DNA of 64,000 nt from Semisulcospira habei (GCA_036245525.1 BTPG01000003.1:162120760-162184759), one strand, 5' to 3'; positions 32,690-44,096 are shown, numbered from the stretch's first letter. Translations and numbers: made by a program. The notes: generated by a model from the letters alone, not told the origin.

Positions 32690-32894
32690 CAGGGCCGCAA
32701 GGCTTTTCGGGAAGGAAAGTATATCGAGCAAGCTCATGAATAATTAATTTGCTCGTTATACAATATATCAGCACACGTGTCAAAGATGGGGAAAAAATAT
32801 GGAGTGGGTACATACATAATTATATGTACTCACTCCATAAAGTGTTTCCTTCTTTGACAGATGTATTGACATATTGTATAACAAGCAAAATAAC

Positions 32895-33118
32895 ATAACC
32901 CTTATCATTCGGAATACATCAGTGTGTGAAATAGGTTTGACTAAAATAGTTCAAGGGTAGTGCCAGAATAGCTTGGCGCCTCTAGGCGCCAAGCTATTCT
33001 GGCACCACCCTTGAACTAAAGCCATTGGTCTATATCCTTATCTGTAAGTACTATAATGTAGCGCGCATATGGCAGTGTACAAATTGGAAGCTTTCAGCCT
33101 CAATATGATATGGGTTCA
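32895..33118. mobile_element. Pal-F MITE nested in Pal-I
   Basis: ATAACCCTTATCATTCGG to AATATGATATGGGTT, with the family shell and the shared GGTAGTGCCAGAATAGC core. Both TTAA edges are mutated. The opposite Pal-I arm reads AAATTAATTATTCATG at this place, consistent with a TTAA target. Confidence 0.85.
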
Positions 33119-33796
33119 TGAATTTGCTTGGTTATACTTTCCTTCCAAAAATCCCTTGCGCGCCAAGAATACTCGATCTTGATGATACTGGCATTTTCAA
33201 AACGGAAACGCGAAATATTTTCATACTGCAACATTTACAAGCTCCTTCTGTGTAGTGGCAATGAAATACTTCTTAGTGTGTACGAGTACTCGAAATTTAT
33301 ATCATTTACACACACACGAATGGAGAAAAGACGCCAGCAATAGTGCAAGTCGCTGGACTGACAAGTGAAATTGACGAGATGTCAGCTTGCGATATCGACA
33401 CCCTGAGAAAAGAAGTAAATAAATAAACATGCTGTCATTTTCCGCAATTATGCGTGATCTAGTTACAAGTAGAATTTACAGTAACACGCACGGTTATACA
33501 CATTACTGATATCTTCTTTGTCTGACAAATCTATGCGCTGAGTGGACAGTGATATACAGTCGTCTGCCATTTATGTGTGTTGTCTGAACACCGCAATCCG
33601 TCGCAAAATGAATGACGCGAGGCACAGTTTTGTTTTGGACTGGGTACATAAATTATAGTGAGCAACATTTGTGCTTGACAAAGTGCCGATAACCGACAGA
33701 TGTGATTACTTCAAATCAAAATGTCCTCGTCTTACGACTTGGACATTTTGATTCGGGTCTCGTTATCACATCTGCCTGTTATCGGCACTAAATCAA

Positions 33797-33979
33797 CAAA
33801 ACAAAACAAAACAAAAAAAGCTTTTAGGGCTTAACGTTTTTTGTCCACCACGAATGTGAATTCAAAGACGGGGCACCGAAAAGAGGTCTGAACACATTTT
33901 GACTCCAGCTGGGTTCGAACCCACGACCTTTCGGACGAGAGTCGAACGCTCTACCAACTGAGCTCCCCAGCTCCCCCAG
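33797..33979 (-). mobile_element. tRNA-derived SINE with target duplication
   Basis: The minus strand starts with a tRNA-like head. The A-box-like segment is GAGCTCAGTTGGTAGAGCG. The anticodon-stem region is TTCGACTCTCGTCCGAA, whose loop would read CTC (Glu-like). The B box is GTGGGTTCGAACCC. The body GGTGCCCCGTCTTTGAATTC and tail GTTAAGCCCTAAAAGC follow, ending in (TTTTG)n. It is flanked by CACTAAATCAA (33786-33796) and TACTATATCAA (33980-33990). This is not a functional tRNA. Confidence 0.8.
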
Positions 33980-34168
33980 TACTATATCAAGCAAAATAAT
34001 ACACGGGACACGGCAGGAGAAAGGTGTTCGTTCCAAGACAAGTGTCCTGCCGGTCACAACGCTATTCACTCTCACAAGACTTTTTACTTACCTTGAAGTC
34101 AGAACCAGCGACGAATCACTGCTACTGACGCTCGGGTTGCTTGCTTTTGTAATCTGCGCGTCCTTAAT

Positions 34169-34384
34169 ATTTACCCCTTCGCGTCAGCAGACACCCCAAA
34201 ATTATTGTGATTTTGAAACCACGGCAACTCTAATGCCAAATACCAACACCCTTTCAAGGATATAAATGTGACAAGTAGGAGGCAAAGAACCATATAAGCC
34301 TCCGTGTCTGCGAGGGTTTCAAAAGGTTCTTTGCCTCTTGCATTTGGGCGACGATCATCTTTTCCCGGCAGTGAAGGTGTCAAT
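34169..34384. mobile_element. Pal-C MITE, diverged core
   Basis: TTTACCCCTTCGCGTCAGC to CCGGCAGTGAAGGTGTCAAT. The core arms AGGCAAAGAACCATATAAGC and AAAGGTTCTTTGCCTCTT differ from the CATAGATCCTC type. The shell is clearly Pal-C. Confidence 0.65.
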
Positions 34385-34551
34385 TATCAGTTGATAGGAT
34401 CCGCAGGAATCGGTGAAAGTGAAATACTCTTTCGAAACACAACTTCCCGAAGCTTCACCATCAACACATTTTCCATAACAAATTTAACGTTCATAACATT
34501 TCTGTCGTGACCATTGATTAAATGCAACTTTGCAGATATAGCAAGCCAAGC

Positions 34552-34870
34552 AACGGGCAGTAGGTCCTCCGACCGACATCAGCTACTGTGCAGGGGCTAA
34601 ATGCGGTCGATGTCGATGGGAACGCAAAGAATGAGGGTAATTTGTATCGCTTGGACCATACTGGACACGCCATGTCGCCCGTCTCGCGGTACCACTTGAC
34701 AAGAGCCCCGCGTCCATCTGTACAGATGGGGAAGGAGTGGAACAGGAGGCAGAGGGGTTCAGATGGGGTTCAACACGCTCGAGGGCTGGTGTTATTGCGG
34801 TCTGCGTGCGCAAGAAACAGGCGTCAAAAGGTCATCGGGCCGACGTCAGGCACCGTTGGCCCGCGTACAC
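34552..34870. mobile_element. Pal-G remnants
   Basis: CAAGCAACGGGCAGTAGGTC with CCGACCGACATCAGCTAC and GCGGTCGATGTCGATGGG (34552-34622) form one worn copy. GTCAAAAGGTCATCGGGCC then GACGTCAGGCACCGTTGGCC (34823-34862) is a left half of another. Confidence 0.5.
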
Positions 34871-35131
34871 TTACCAGTCGTTGCATAAGGCTGCATGCTG
34901 GTGGATCGAACATATTTCATCTGCTCCGCTTCTGAGCCTCCACCTCGAGCACGCAGCCACACGGGCACTGTAACTGTTCACAGTACCGGCGGCTACACGA
35001 AACAAAGGTGTGCGTGTGTGTGTGTGTGCGGAAGGGGGGGGGGGGGATAGTCATAGTTGTATATCAGATAAAAAAGATTCCATACCACGGCGAAAAAAAC
35101 AAACAATGACCAGCTATTTACACGAACTGTA

Positions 35132-35344
35132 TTAAACCTTTTAGCCCCAAGGTCCCATTTCTCAAATTTTGGAGGTGTTGCCTAACGACTATGTACCAGT
35201 TACAGCAGATGGCTTGACCGTGATAATTCAAGGGTAGTGCCAGATTAGCTTGGCGCCTTCATGCGCCAAGCTAATCTGGCACTACCCTTGAATTATCATG
35301 GTCAAGCATCTGCTGCTTTAGGAATCCGGGGCTAAAAGGGTTAA
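35132..35344. mobile_element. Pal-E MITE
   Basis: TTAAACCTTTTAGCCCCAAG to CCGGGGCTAAAAGGGTTAA with TTAA at both edges. The arms GCTTGACCGTGATAATTCAA and TTGAATTATCATGGTCAAGC match closely, with GCTTGGCGCC at the centre. Confidence 0.85.
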
Positions 35345-36082
35345 CTAACTTTTCGTCGCATTGTGTGAATACGTTTTAAACGGTGCGTGAACAAGATATT
35401 TGGATCATTTTTTAGAACTCTCATTTGAATTTTAAGTACGTTCTGAAGATTAGCAATTGCAATGACTACTCAAAACCATTTGAAGATAAAACAGCTTCAT
35501 TCGAATTACACTTTGTTTTTTTTTTGGTTTTTAAATGCTCATGAATTTGCAATAAGGCAAAGCAGGATATGAAATCAATATTGCATTGTACGCGATAGCG
35601 TTTTAACAACCTGAATTTTCTTTACCGCCCACCATCATAAACGGCCTTGCGAAACAATGGGTGAGTTCAGGCAAGCCTGGAAAAATCAAACAATGCGATG
35701 GTGGGGGTTGGATAAGGACCTTAGAAGCGCCAAGCTATTCTGGCACCACCCCTAAATTATCATGGACCATCCATCTCCGTAAGTGCAATGCAACGCTTGT
35801 TAATGGTCTAGGCGAGATCTTCATTTTATTATAAACATGGACTTACTGTCTAAAACTTTCACGTCAGGAACTGAAAATTTGACCCCGAGGGCCCCATGTG
35901 TTAAACCGCAGACAATCGATGTCAACCAGTGTTGTGTGAACGCTAACACGTCTCATGGGACAATCCAGGCCGAGGGTTGCAGAGTTCAACAGTTTTTATC
36001 GGCACTCAATTTGCAAGTGAAAATAGGCCATTTGCAAGTTTATTACGATTCTGGCGTCAATATAAGGATTCTGATGTCGGCT
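35345..36082. other. No gene; half Pal-E at 35718-35800
   Basis: AAGCGCCAAGCTATTCTGGC then ACCACCCCTAAATTATCATG is a right half of Pal-E. The rest is AT-rich and unassigned. The 117-aa frame at 35837-36190 runs into Pal-C and is not supported as a gene. Confidence 0.45.
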
Positions 36083-36298
36083 TTAACCCCTTTACTGCCA
36101 CTGAACGAACATTGTAGTCTGAAATCTGTGTCAATTCAAAGCGATAAAGCTCCAGCCGTCCCACGAACAATGGATACAAATTGGTTGTAGCAAGATACAT
36201 AGATCCGCATGAGCCCCCGCAATTGCGGGGGCTCATGAGGATCTATACCTATTGAAAGTAGTGTGGTGTTCACCTTTTCTCAGGAGTGATGGGGATAA
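36083..36298. mobile_element. Pal-C MITE with perfect core
   Basis: TTAACCCCTTTACTGCCACT to CAGGAGTGATGGGGATAA. The core ATAGATCCGCATGAGCCCC / GGGGCTCATGAGGATCTAT is a loopless palindrome with one mismatch. Confidence 0.85.
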
Positions 36299-36973
36299 TA
36301 CAAAAATATACGTGCGCAAACTGTGTCGAAGATATTTACACGTTAAAAGCAACATTCAAACTGCACCATGGCATCTGTAAGTTTTAAACACTATCCACCG
36401 GTATGAAGCAGCCAATTAGCAACCAACCAACCAACCAACGAGCTGAACCAACAAACCAACCGAAAATCATATGACATTATGTTTTGCTATCACAGTGGGA
36501 AAAACACCAAAACAATATATCGTTCAATCAGTCAAATGAAATGGATTACTGTTGACACTGTCCTCACGGCATTTCTGAGTGGACCGAATACAAAATGCTC
36601 TGTGTCTGCGGACCAGCGGGGGAATGAAAACAATACTCAGGGCCCGTGTTTTGCTTTTATTCTCAGAGGGGCACTTTTAGAAAAAATTGCAATAGCAACG
36701 CCTAGCACTCGTGCGTCTGAATGTAAAGAGAACCGTAATGAATTGACAGCGGATCAACACATATTTGTCAAGTATGACCGACACGATGTCCGCTGAAAAT
36801 CGCGCAGAACATGCGGTGCTTGAATAGTTCTGTTACATCTCTGAAGAGCATTTTCAATAATCCGAATGTCAACGCCATCGAAAACGACCCACCTGATACT
36901 ACAAATTCGATTCGCATGTGCTTCAATTTACTCCCAAGTGGTTTGCGATCAGGGTTTGGGTGTGCATTAATAA
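36299..36973. other. No gene supported
   Basis: Frames of 105 and 74 residues (36479-36796 and 36811-37035) are the most mixed in composition of any outside transposons. They show no motif I recognise, no splice context and no homologue I can name. I leave them unannotated. Confidence 0.4.
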
Positions 36974-37195
36974 GTGAGGTTTCGTCTGCGCCGAGCGACT
37001 ACCATCAACAAACGAGAGCAAAATCGCGCCGATAACCAGCTTGTTCCATACGCATAGAAACACCCCAAACATCTACAAGAGGCATAGATCCTCATGAGCT
37101 CTCCGGGCTCATGAGGCTCTATGCCTCTTGGAGATGTTTGGAGTGTTGATTGTCCACCGTGATTTCGCTCTCGTTCGTTGCAAACGGAACCTCAC
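36974..37195. mobile_element. Pal-D MITE (Pal-C core in another shell)
   Basis: The outer arms GTGAGGTTTCGTCTGCG and AACGAGAGCAAAATCGCG, then GATAACCAGC, face CGTGATTTCGCTCTCGTTCG and CGGAACCTCAC. Inside, CAAGAGGCATAGATCCTCAT and ATGAGGCTCTATGCCTCTTG flank GAGCTCTCCGGGCTC. It is the same shell as at 16857. Confidence 0.8.
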
Positions 37196-37364
37196 AAATA
37201 TATATACGGGTGTGGGTATTCATGTTGATCTGGACCTTACAGCCTTAACCAGTAACGCCACATAATAGAAACTTCCGAAATTCAGAAAACTAACGTACAC
37301 TGCCAAATGAGCATTTCTACGTCCGTAGCACGGTCTTCAAAATAGATTTTAAAGCGAACTTTAA

Positions 37365-37456
37365 TTTAACCGTTTGGCAGTCGGCAGCGCCTTGTGTCGC
37401 GATGATTTCTGCAGGAATCATAGCGACAAAATGCGTTACCGACAGCCAATGGGCTA
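37365..37456. mobile_element. Pal-A MITE
   Basis: TTAACCGTTTGGCAGTCGG to CCGACAGCCAATGGGCTAG. The central TGATTTCTGCAGGAATCA is palindromic. The right TTAA is mutated. Confidence 0.8.
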
Positions 37457-37580
37457 GTTTATTATTGCAACTGCATTAACCCATGCACATTTGCAATGCC
37501 AGTTGTTCAGAGTTCATTTTTATGAGCAATGCTAACTTCCACTCTCAACGTGATTTCCTACCGCTATACTGACTAACATT

Positions 37581-37624
37581 TTAACACTTTGGCTGTTGGT
37601 AGCTACCGATAGCCAAAGGTTTAA
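37581..37624. mobile_element. Pal-A MITE, 44-bp minimal copy
   Basis: TTAACACTTTGGCTGTTGG then TAGCTACCGATAGCCAAAGG and TTTAA form little more than the two termini, with TTAA on both sides. Confidence 0.75.
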
Positions 37625-37807
37625 AATGTTATGTAACATTGGCTGATTAGCATCGTGTCTAGAGAGAGAAAATTTAAAAAGTTGGGGAACTGTAACCGCT
37701 GAGCGAGCGCTGGCACCATTATAGTCTTATCCTGTCTTCACTACGAGCAGTCACTTTTTACTATACAGTCCGATCAGCCAGCCAACTGTATCTGCAAGAC
37801 ACACAGA

Positions 37808-38031
37808 TTAACCCATATCATACTGAGGTTAAAAGCTTCAAATTTGTACACTGCCATACACAAGCTACATTATAGTACTTACAGATAAGGATATAGACCA
37901 ATGGCTTTAGTTCAAGGGTGGTGCCAGAATAGCTTGGAACCTAGAGCCGGCAAGCTATTCTGGCACTACCTTTCAACTATTTTAGTCAAACTTATTTCAC
38001 ACACTGGCGTATTCCGAATGATAAGGGTTAA
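37808..38031. mobile_element. Pal-F MITE (reverse orientation)
   Basis: TTAACCCATATCATACTGAG to CGAATGATAAGGGTTAA, the reverse complement of the copy at 25158 along its whole length and with the same 224-bp size. TTAA is intact at both ends. Confidence 0.9.
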
Positions 38032-38166
38032 CATGACCCTTGCAGTGCGCTCATGTCAATGTGCGCTTCTTCATAACCGAATCGCTTGCTCCTCATGGCT
38101 GAAGGTGTTATTACGGTATTGCATACAAAAGTAAACTCGACACAAACCACAAATGTGGTGCGTAAA

Positions 38167-38258
38167 CCCCAGTTGCAAAACGTCTTCGGGTCCACGACGG
38201 CCGCAGTGGGCCCGCGCACAGTTGGCCGTCATGGGCCCGAGGACCTTTACTTACTGGG
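38167..38258. mobile_element. Pal-G MITE
   Basis: CCCCAGTTGCAAAACGTC to GGACCTTTACTTACTGGG, with CGACGGCCGCAGTGGGCCCG and the shortened right arm TGGCCGTCATGGGCCCGAGG. Confidence 0.7.
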
Positions 38259-38316
38259 AAGTAGTTTTAGAGTACAAGTGCACTCTGCCCTGTGAAGGCA
38301 ACAGACAGTAAGTTGA

Positions 38317-38380
38317 TTTTTGTGAAAAGCGAGATTTTCAATTTAACACAATGAAAATACTGCTTTTCACAAAAAATGGA
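38317..38380. repeat. Small hairpin
   Basis: TTTTGTGAAAAGC and GCTTTTCACAAAA lie about 30 bp apart, and ATTTTCA/TGAAAAT pairs inside them. Not seen elsewhere. Confidence 0.5.
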
Positions 38381-39974
38381 CTTGCTGCCTTTTCCCTGCA
38401 CAAGGACAGCCCTGTCTCGCTATCCGAGAAAGGCATCGCTGCGAGAAAGGGAAACGTGTGATGTATGGGTAGACCACAGACAGGAAACCAGCCACCGTCA
38501 TAAACCAGTTCAGTCCTCCTTACACGCCAACCACACTCCTTCCCGATTCCGGCGTATACTGAACCCCGGGTGACAACCCCTCTACATCTACGCTCTGAGG
38601 GGGGAAAAAATGGGGCCAATATATGCCAGTAACTGACTGGCACTGATTCTCTTTGCCTCTGATCACAGTCGTGTGATGAACGTTGCATAATCGATCATAG
38701 TCCACAAGCTAGGAAGGTCTACCGTGCACCCCCCCCCCCCCCCCCCCCCCCCCGTACTCAATAAGATGGGTTTCAAAGTGGTCCTTAGTATGTCCTGAGA
38801 TGTTTAAGCCATGTTCCTCGAAAATCCTTAGGAACACACCAGAGATATAGCCGATGGCGCAAGGGTACCCCCATTCACGCTCTTCGCGGGTGCTAAAATG
38901 AGGTTGAGAAACATTTTCCTCTAAATAAATCAGAATTCATTCCAGAAACCCAAATCAGGCAATATTATGTCAAGGCACACTTTCTGCATCCTCTGCAAAA
39001 AACAGAATGAAAAAATATTGAATCTCTGGCTCACAGTAAAGGTATTTGTGCACCCATTAAACGACCATTTCCGCAAAATCGCAAAAAAAAAGACAAAAAT
39101 AATGTGTCAGATGCCTTCAGACATTTTCTATAGCACTGACAGTCCATTTTCAGGTTTATATCATTAAAACAGGATGTCACAATTATTATGAACTTTACTA
39201 GGTGATGCTGTGATCCATGTGAGTGCCACAGTGGTTGATTTTGTATCCCTACCCCCAGTTGTAAAAATACACAAAATTAATTAGAAAAAATTGCTTAAGT
39301 TATTCCATTTTATTTTGACCTCTTTTTAACCTATTAAGTTTCAATAATGTGAGCATAAAGTGCAAGAAAATAAGTTAAGTCGTCATCCTTTACGGTACAT
39401 TTGTGGTGAATGATAACTTTTTCCCATTTAAAATTGCCGAATTGGGAAACGTACGTCATTTCTGGTGCCCTCAGAAATTTTGTATACAACTGATAGGTCT
39501 TTGTTAGGTTTTATTGGTTAGGATAGAGTACCACAGTTACTCCCAACCTGATTTTGTGATGCTATGATGCATTTAGGGGCCACAGTGGCTGAATCTGCTG
39601 CCCTACCCCCATTTTACCAGTACGCAAAGTAACGCAAAATAATCATAAAAATTGCTTACGTCATACTCCTCTGTTTAAATATTTTTTGTTGCCAGTTTTT
39701 TTTTTAAAGTATACATATTGAGCATAACAAGTTGTGATCATTTCATTAATTTCAATGAAACCCATCAATTTAATTGTAACTATTTTTAACTGGCTCGTCT
39801 TTTAGGTGATATTTTACTTAGCGTAAGGCAGGTCTAGTAAGGTCTCCCCTTTTCCTTTCATTTATTTTCATCTAGAAATGTGTAAATATGAATGCGTAAT
39901 AAAGTTTCATGGTTCCTAATAGCCAAAACAATGTTATCAAAAATACTTAGTTTCCACATGTCGACTACGAGATC

Positions 39975-42145
39975 TCCACTTCCACCTTCTGCAACGTTCA
40001 ATTTTGTATGGCCGTCTTTAAATCTTATATTGTTCTGGCTGCCAATAAGTGAGCTGTCAAGAGCTAGGCAGCATTTTTTTTCAGAATTTGGTGTATAGGG
40101 GCGTGTCTTCTGGTCAGAACTGCCAGCAGACCGCTTCTGTGTATGGACATGTTTGGAGAATGTGCTAAGGAGACTGATTTTCTACGCCAAATTCGCATAG
40201 GGCTGTTTCCGCATGACCCAATCTCACGAGGTGAGTCCAGCAGGGTCTTTACGGTCTGTGAACATTTGTGAAAGTTGTTAAAAAATGACAAGGCTTTTTC
40301 AGGGCCCTGGAAAGTCTGTCAATTTCAGTCCTTTTCCTTAAAGTCTGTGAAAGTTTGTACAAAATTACAACGTGCTGGCAGACTTTTGTCTACTTCTTTT
40401 TTTTTTCTCCCCCAATTTGTGACTATTCCATTGCGAACGATCATGCTGACGCTTGTTGCAAGTGATCTATATTTAGCTCTGATCATAAAGTGACTGCATG
40501 GCCTTTCTGCCGAACATTCTGATTGGTTGTTTACGCTTCTACCTAAGTCCGCCATTCGCTAAGCGTTCTTTTATTTTGGTATCTCTTCATGCATTAGGCA
40601 CGGAAGCTTCAAATAATTGCTGATACAGAGTGATCTGATTAAAGTGTGTAAACCTTCAGGCTTCATTTTGGGTTTGTGAAACGTTCCTGCTTTTCTGTAC
40701 GGACCCAGTCCAGAGTAAGCAGTGCGTAGATGAAAGATGGTGGCCTGGCTCTCCCTGTTCAGCTTGTTGATGTCATCTGCCCACAGGCTGCAGCCGCCAT
40801 TCTGCTGTTGCCAATCACTTTGTTGTTGTAGTGTCTCCATTCCCAGCTAGTCCAGAATGCACTGGAATCCACTGCAGCACTATTTTGTGGACAGGGCATC
40901 CCGTCTATCTTGAAGCTTCCTGGTGAGATCAGTGGATCAAGCTGCTGCCTTTCGCTAGCTAGTGCTCTGCTGCTGTGTTGAGCACCTGCAGATCTGTACG
41001 ATAGATGGAGCTGCTGCCACCAGCTGGTAAGGAGAGGGAGGTAGTAGTGCGGTCTGCACAACAGATGTACACACCACTTCCTTCATTCCGCACGGCATCT
41101 TATGTGGTATCACAGCTGCTGTGAGGGTAGCGCTTGTGCACAACCTCCAGCAAGATGGCTTTAAGCAGTGCCGCGACCTTTGGTAAAGAGTCCTGGAACA
41201 TTGTTTATGTTGTCTTGAAGGCTCTTACGAGATGTCCAGGTATCTGAAGGGAGCTGTTCACACATCTTTGGGCTTGGTTCCAGGACGTCAGTGTTAGCCC
41301 TTTGCAGGACCTTCAGTTGGCGGTTCAAATTTGGGCGGTTCAGATTTGGACATTTCTGACGGTTCTTGGTCTGCTCCTGTAGTCTCCCATGCTGTCGGTG
41401 TTTAGTAAGTTTCTTCATCGTGTGTGCTGTTCTGTATTCCAGTGGCTCCAATGTCCTCCATTTCCTAAATTGGGGTACTCCAGATGGCTCTAAGAATGTC
41501 ACTGCATCATGAGAATGATCCATGTTCTGCATCTTGTCAAGCCTGGCTTTTTGGGTTTTGCAGGCAGTGTTTCATGTTGTCGATGTATCTTGGTACCGCA
41601 CAACTGGTCTGACCGAGCAGGTGTTTGCTTGTGCCAGGATGCTGTAATTTGAGCCAATGTGGTCTCCACCAGTTTCTTCATCAGAGACTTTTTTTTTTTT
41701 TTTGCAGCTCTAGCTTCCATGGCTTCAATATGAGGCCTCCACGTGAATCCAGTAATTTATTTGTTGCCAGTAAAGTTGGCCTGTCTGTCTTTGGTACTCG
41801 AAGGTCTCCAGTTTTGAGGTGACCTCTTCCGTCTGATTGAAAGAGATGGTCTAGCTCAGTTTGAGTGGCCTCTTTCAGTCCAGCTGCTGACCCTATTGGC
41901 AACATCCTGGATTCTGGAGGATGCTATTTCTTTATGTTTTCTGGAGGATGCTATTTCTTTATGTTCTGCTGCGCTCCACACTGCAAAGTCATCCGCATGG
42001 AGGATGTTCGAGACGAACCTTGGTACTGTTGTACTGATGTCATTAATGTAGACCAAAAACAGCATCAGACACAACATCTCTCTGAGGTACACCTTCCCCG
42101 AGTTTGACAAGAGTGCTGAATGTGCAGACGATAGAAGCTTCAGCG
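39975..42145 (-). pseudogene. Non-LTR retrotransposon remnant inside the TIR element
   Basis: On the minus strand from 42145 the pieces run in order. They are YINDISTTVPRFVSNILHAD(D) (RT catalytic region), GDLRVPKTDRPTLLATNK (thumb), QNMDHSHDAVTFLEPSGVPQ, then a worn RNase H region (SLPAGGSSSNYPTDLQ-type). A C-terminal segment near 40090-40240 follows, resembling the HILQTCP-type zinc-knuckle tail of Jockey/I-group elements. Every piece is in a different frame. AT-rich sequence after 39975 may be its 3' end. Confidence 0.7.
41942..41976. repeat. Short tandem duplication in the RT remnant
   Basis: GGAGGATGCTATTTCTTTAT occurs twice, around 41916 and 41943, within the copy-2 remnant but only once in copy 1. 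It is a local duplication after the copies separated. Confidence 0.7.
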
Positions 42146-43244
42146 GGAGCCCCTGTTAAGCATGCCTTAAATAAAAAAAAATTACAATTAAATTGATGGG
42201 TCACATTGAAATTAATGAAATGATCACAAATGTTTATGCTCAATATGCATATTTTGTTAAGAAAACTGGCAACAAACATATTTAATCAGAGGAGCAATTG
42301 TTATGATCATTTTTCGTTCCTTTGCGTACAGGTAAAATGGGGGTAGGGCAGCAGATTCAGTCACTGTGGCCCCTAAATGTATCACAGCATCATAAAATCA
42401 GGTTGGGAGTAACTGTGGTACTCTTTCCTAAACAATAAAACCTAAAAAAGACCTATCAGTTGTATACAAAATTTCTGAGGGCATCAGAAACAACGTACGT
42501 TTCCCAATTCGGCAATTTTAAATGGGAAAAAGCTATCATTCACCACGAACCTACCGTAAAGGATGCCGACTTTCCTTATTTTCTTGCACTTTATGCTCAC
42601 ATTATTCAAACTTAATAAGTAAAGAGAGGTCAAAATAAAATGGAATAACTTAAGCAATTTTTTCTAATTAATTTTGTGTATTTTTAAACTTGGGGTAGGG
42701 ATACAAAATCAACCACTGTGGCACTCACCGTAATCACAGCATCACATAGTCAAGTTTATAATAATTGTGACATCCTGTTTTAATGATGTAAACCTGAAAA
42801 TGGACTGTCAGTGCTATAGGAAATGTCTGAAGGCATCTGACACATTATTTTTGTCTTTTTTTGCGATTTCGCGGAAATGGTCGTTTAATGGGTGCACAAA
42901 TACCTTCACTGTGAGCCAGAGATTCAATATTTTTTCATTCTGTTTTTTGCAGAGGATGCAGAAGGTGTGCCTTGACATAATATTGCCCGATTTGGGTTTC
43001 TGGAATGAATTCTGATTTATTTAGAGGAAAATGTTTCTCAACCTCATTTTAGCACCCGCGAAGAGCGTGAATGGGGGTACCCTTGCGCCATCGGCTATAT
43101 CTCTGGTGTGTTCCTAAGGATTTTCGGGGAACATGGCTTAAACATCTCAGGACATACTAAGGAACACTTTGAAACCCATCTTATTGAGTACTGGGGGGGG
43201 GGGGGGGGGTGCACGGTAGACCTTCCTAGCTTATGGACTATCAC

Positions 43245-43308
43245 CTCTATAACACGGGTAGTAGGAAATTGCACGTTCGTGCTATTTCCCACTACCCGTG
43301 TTATAGAG
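43245..43308. repeat. Pal-K hairpin beside the TIR element
   Basis: CTCTATAACACGGGTAGTAG and CTACCCGTGTTATAGAG form 25-bp arms (43245-43269 and 43284-43308) around TGCACGTTCGTGC. It starts 3 bp after the TIR element. LINE 2 is inserted at its right edge, with GTGTTATAGAGC as target duplication. Confidence 0.75.
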
Positions 43309-43309
43309 C

Positions 43310-43826
43310 AAGAGGAGAATGCCCCCCATACAGAAGGTGTAGCATTCATGCTGTCACCAGTGGCACAGAGAGCGCTGATGGGCTGGGAACCTCTTGGGCC
43401 AAGAATTATCACAGCAGCCTTCAGAACCAAGAAAAAGCTCAAGCTGAACGTCATCCAGTGTTATGCGCCCACTAATGACAGTGACGAGGAAGAGAAACAA
43501 GAGTTCTACGACCGACTCCAGAGTGCCGTAGACAAATGTGCGGAGCGAGACATTACCATCGTCATGGGCGATTTTAATGCCAAAATAGGGGAGGACAACA
43601 CCGGATACGAAGAGGTGATGGGGAGACAGGGACTAGGCTCGGAGATGAGTGAGAACGTGGAGAGGTTTGTAGACTTTTGTGCTCTAAACCGACTTGTCAT
43701 TGGAGGCAGCATCTTCCCACACAGAAGAATACACAAAGCAACTTGGGTCTCACCTTACCATACAACAGAGAACCAAATAGACCATATCTGCATTAGCAAG
43801 AAATTTAGAAGATCCCTTCAAGATGT
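43310..43826 (+). pseudogene. LINE 2 endonuclease, first part
   Basis: The frame EENAPHTEGVAFMLSPVAQ... contains NVIQCYAPTND, VMGDFNAKIGED and ATWVSPYHTTENQIDHICI, the Y-AP, GDFN and TW/IDH motifs of LINE endonucleases. It breaks at the SINE-J insertion before the final SDHH motif, which lies on the other side (44127 onward). The N-terminal part with the first catalytic residues is absent. Confidence 0.85.
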
Positions 43827-43840
43827 TCGAGTGAGGAGGG

Positions 43841-44096
43841 TTTGATTGATTGATTGTACATTGCTTAACGTCCCGACAGCAACAAGGCTTTCTCATGACG
43901 TGCCTGCACTGCTTGTGAAAAAAAAATAAACAGAACATTGAATGTATGTCGCCAGCCGGTCAAATACATTAAATAAACCTAACACATGGGGCCTAAATAA
44001 AGCTAAGACCATTTAGCAACACACATCCAATATCAAGAGCTACAGGCAGTGCAGACAGTAGGGAGAGTTTTAAAAAGGCAAATACAGGTGAATGGA
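43841..44096 (-). mobile_element. SINE-J copy 2 inside LINE 2, with target duplication
   Basis: It runs from TTTGATTGATTGATTGTACA to AATACAGGTGAATGGA and is flanked by TCGAGTGAGGAGGG on both sides (43827-43840 and 44097-44110). The 5' part of the SINE (CCCGGGTCTG...CCAGGG on minus) is missing, so this copy is 5'-truncated, as expected of LINE-driven insertion. Confidence 0.9.

Larger units (their letters stand above)
32690..34000 (+). mobile_element. Pal-I repeat copy 3 with two nested insertions
   Basis: The left hairpin arm GGCTTTTCGGGAAGGAAAGT...TGCTCGTTATACAATATATC (32690-32820) is mirrored on the right (GTATAACAAGC ... CTTTCCTTCCAAAAATCCC). The right arm is interrupted by a Pal-F element at 32895-33118. 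The common body follows (33120-33640), then the right hairpin with GTCCTCGTCTTACGACTTGG. A tRNA-derived SINE at 33797-33979 splits the distal end. Confidence 0.8.
38697..43241. mobile_element. 4.5 kb element with 1.1 kb terminal inverted repeats
   Basis: The left arm (38697-39782) starts ATAGTCCACAAGCTAGGAAG, then GTCTACCGTGCACC and a C-run. The right arm (42179-43241) is its reverse complement with scattered differences, ending GGTAGACCTTCCTAGCTTAT and GGACTAT. Between the arms (39783-42178) is antisense, decayed non-LTR retrotransposon sequence. A second, partial copy is at 1-2724. No transposase frame is visible and no target duplication is evident. It could be a fold-back type DNA element or a duplicated inverted block. 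Confidence 0.75.

Noticed and set aside
33905..33979. Possible tRNA-Glu gene on the minus strand
   Set aside because: The cloverleaf is imperfect, and the sequence continues into a SINE body with tail and target duplication, so it is a SINE head. The same applies to 60800-60876.
36479..36796. 105-aa plus frame with mixed composition
   Set aside because: No motif, no recognisable homologue, no splice or promoter context. A frame of this length is expected by chance in 64 kb.
43108..43309. Open frame extending upstream of the LINE 2 endonuclease
   Set aside because: This part translates the TIR element, its G-run and the Pal-K hairpin. The real LINE sequence starts at 43310, after the target duplication.
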